Assembly (NCBI GenBank): GCA_015222595.1
Contig: JADFVP010000108.1
Location: forward strand, 1 to 5,813
Reading direction: 5' to 3'
DNA: 5,813 bases
Origin: Pseudomonadota bacterium
GTDB taxonomy: Bacteria > Desulfobacterota > GWC2-55-46 > JADFVP01
Shown here in pieces: positions 5,310-5,813 of this stretch. Position 1 is the first letter of the stretch, and each line of letters opens with the position of its first letter. The notes beneath the pieces were generated by a model, which was not told where the DNA came from, made no database searches, and saw nothing but the letters and a program-made list of their open reading frames with translations. Position numbers and translations under genes: made by a program.

Positions 5310-5813
5310 CTAAGCCTTCGCCTCTTTCTTGTCGTTAATGTAATTGACAAGAGCTATCAGTCCGCCGAGCACAAGAAAAGCTCCAGCAGGAAGTATCATT
5401 ATTATCCATGGCTCGAACCACGAGCCGAGTAGCTGAAAGCCCATTATGGAACCGAAACCGAGAATCTCGCGGATTCCGCCCATGATGCAGAGGCTTATGG
5501 TAAAGCCGACACCGATGCCGAGCGAGTCCATAACCGTCGGCAGAACCGGGTTCTTGGCGGCAAAGGCCTCTACTCTGCCGAGTATCATGCAGTTTACGAT
5601 GATAAGCGGAATATACGGGCCGAGCGCCTTTGAAATGGCCGGAAACATGGCGGCCAGAAAGAGGTCGGTAATGGTCACAAGGCTCGATATGATGACGACG
5701 TAGGCCGGTATCCTGACCTCTGCCACTATCAGCTTTCTAAAGACCGAGACCAGCACGTTCGCGCTTATCATAACAAAGAGCGCGGCGAGGCCCATTGCGA
5801 GGCCGTTTACGAA
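5310..5813 (-). CDS. rnfE: RnfE, membrane subunit of the Rnf complex, 5'-truncated by the window edge
   Basis: RnfE is the NqrD-like partner of RnfA in the inner-membrane core of the Rnf complex. The visible part is 167 codons plus stop, open to the right edge; upstream of the internal ATG at 5795 the frame continues as FVNGLA, which belongs to the family's VNGLAMGLA motif, so the true start lies off the window and perhaps 30-60 residues are missing. Visible signatures are PLIIVNCMILGR with the conserved cysteine (codon 5591-5589), SLGIGVGFTISL, GGIREILGFGS and FEPWIIMILPAGAFLVLGG. The other expected ligand cysteine, near the N-terminus, is outside the window. About five hydrophobic segments remain, and the C-terminus is a charged NDKKEAKA tail. 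The gene ends with tandem stops TAG TAA. Order rnfE-rnfA-rnfB implies rnfC, rnfD and rnfG further right. Confidence 0.96.
   Translation of the reverse strand, partial: FVNGLAMGLAALFVMISANVLVSVFRKLIVAEVRIPAYVVIISSLVTITDLFLAAMFPAISKALGPYIPLIIVNCMILGRVEAFAAKNPVLPTVMDSLGIGVGFTISLCIMGGIREILGFGSIMGFQLLGSWFEPWIIMILPAGAFLVLGGLIALVNYINDKKEAKA

Noticed and set aside
5310..5795. ATG at 5795 as the start of RnfE
   Set aside because: The frame stays open upstream to the window edge and reads FVNGLA before the Met, matching the conserved VNGLAMGLA family motif. The gene therefore begins outside the window.
1..5813. CRISPR arrays, tRNA/rRNA genes, insertion sequences or phage genes
   Set aside because: No regularly spaced repeats, no tRNA-like fold or rRNA sequence, and no transposase or integrase-like translation were seen on either strand.

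Overview
The window looks like a stretch of an anaerobic or facultatively respiring Gram-negative bacterial chromosome of roughly balanced GC. The closest feel, from protein wording only, is a Desulfobacterota (deltaproteobacterial), Nitrospirota or similar lineage. The grounds are a ResB of the 'LALNIIVCTFERFP' type, a separate CcsB, a cysteine-rich lipoprotein, and a long clostridial/Bacteroidetes-type RnfB. The taxonomic call is inference and weak. All genes I can support lie on the minus strand, so the window is best read from right to left.

Right part (about 3651-5813): the end of an Rnf operon in the order rnfE (5' end off the window), rnfA, rnfB. This matches the known rnfCDGEAB layout, so rnfC, rnfD and rnfG are expected beyond the right edge. 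RnfA and RnfE are the paired six-helix membrane subunits. RnfB is the multi-FeS subunit that receives electrons from ferredoxin. rnfB is preceded by its own consensus-like extended -10 promoter and a hairpin-bearing leader, and it ends in an intrinsic terminator whose 5' arm is formed by its last codons.

Centre (about 3413-3650): a 280-base intergenic region between rnfB and the next operon. It holds the terminator, an extended -10 promoter candidate, a perfect 7-2-7 inverted repeat just downstream of that promoter, and short direct repeats. It probably is the control region of the left operon.

Left part (1-3412): a compact four-gene operon for System II (Ccs/Res) cytochrome c maturation. 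The order is a lipoprotein resembling the PCYCGC-motif family, a membrane-anchored TPR protein (start and stop overlap as TAATG), resB (TTG start), and ccsB (CcsA/ResC-type WWD heme-handling protein, running off the left edge a few residues before its end). ResB and CcsB are expected to form the heme export and attachment synthase. The first two genes are the unexplained part: a Cys/His-rich outer-surface protein and a TPR protein could supply thiol, metal or apocytochrome handling. No ResA/CcdA-type thiol reductant is visible in the window.

The two operons may be functionally linked, because some Rnf complexes work with c-type cytochromes, but the window does not show this directly.
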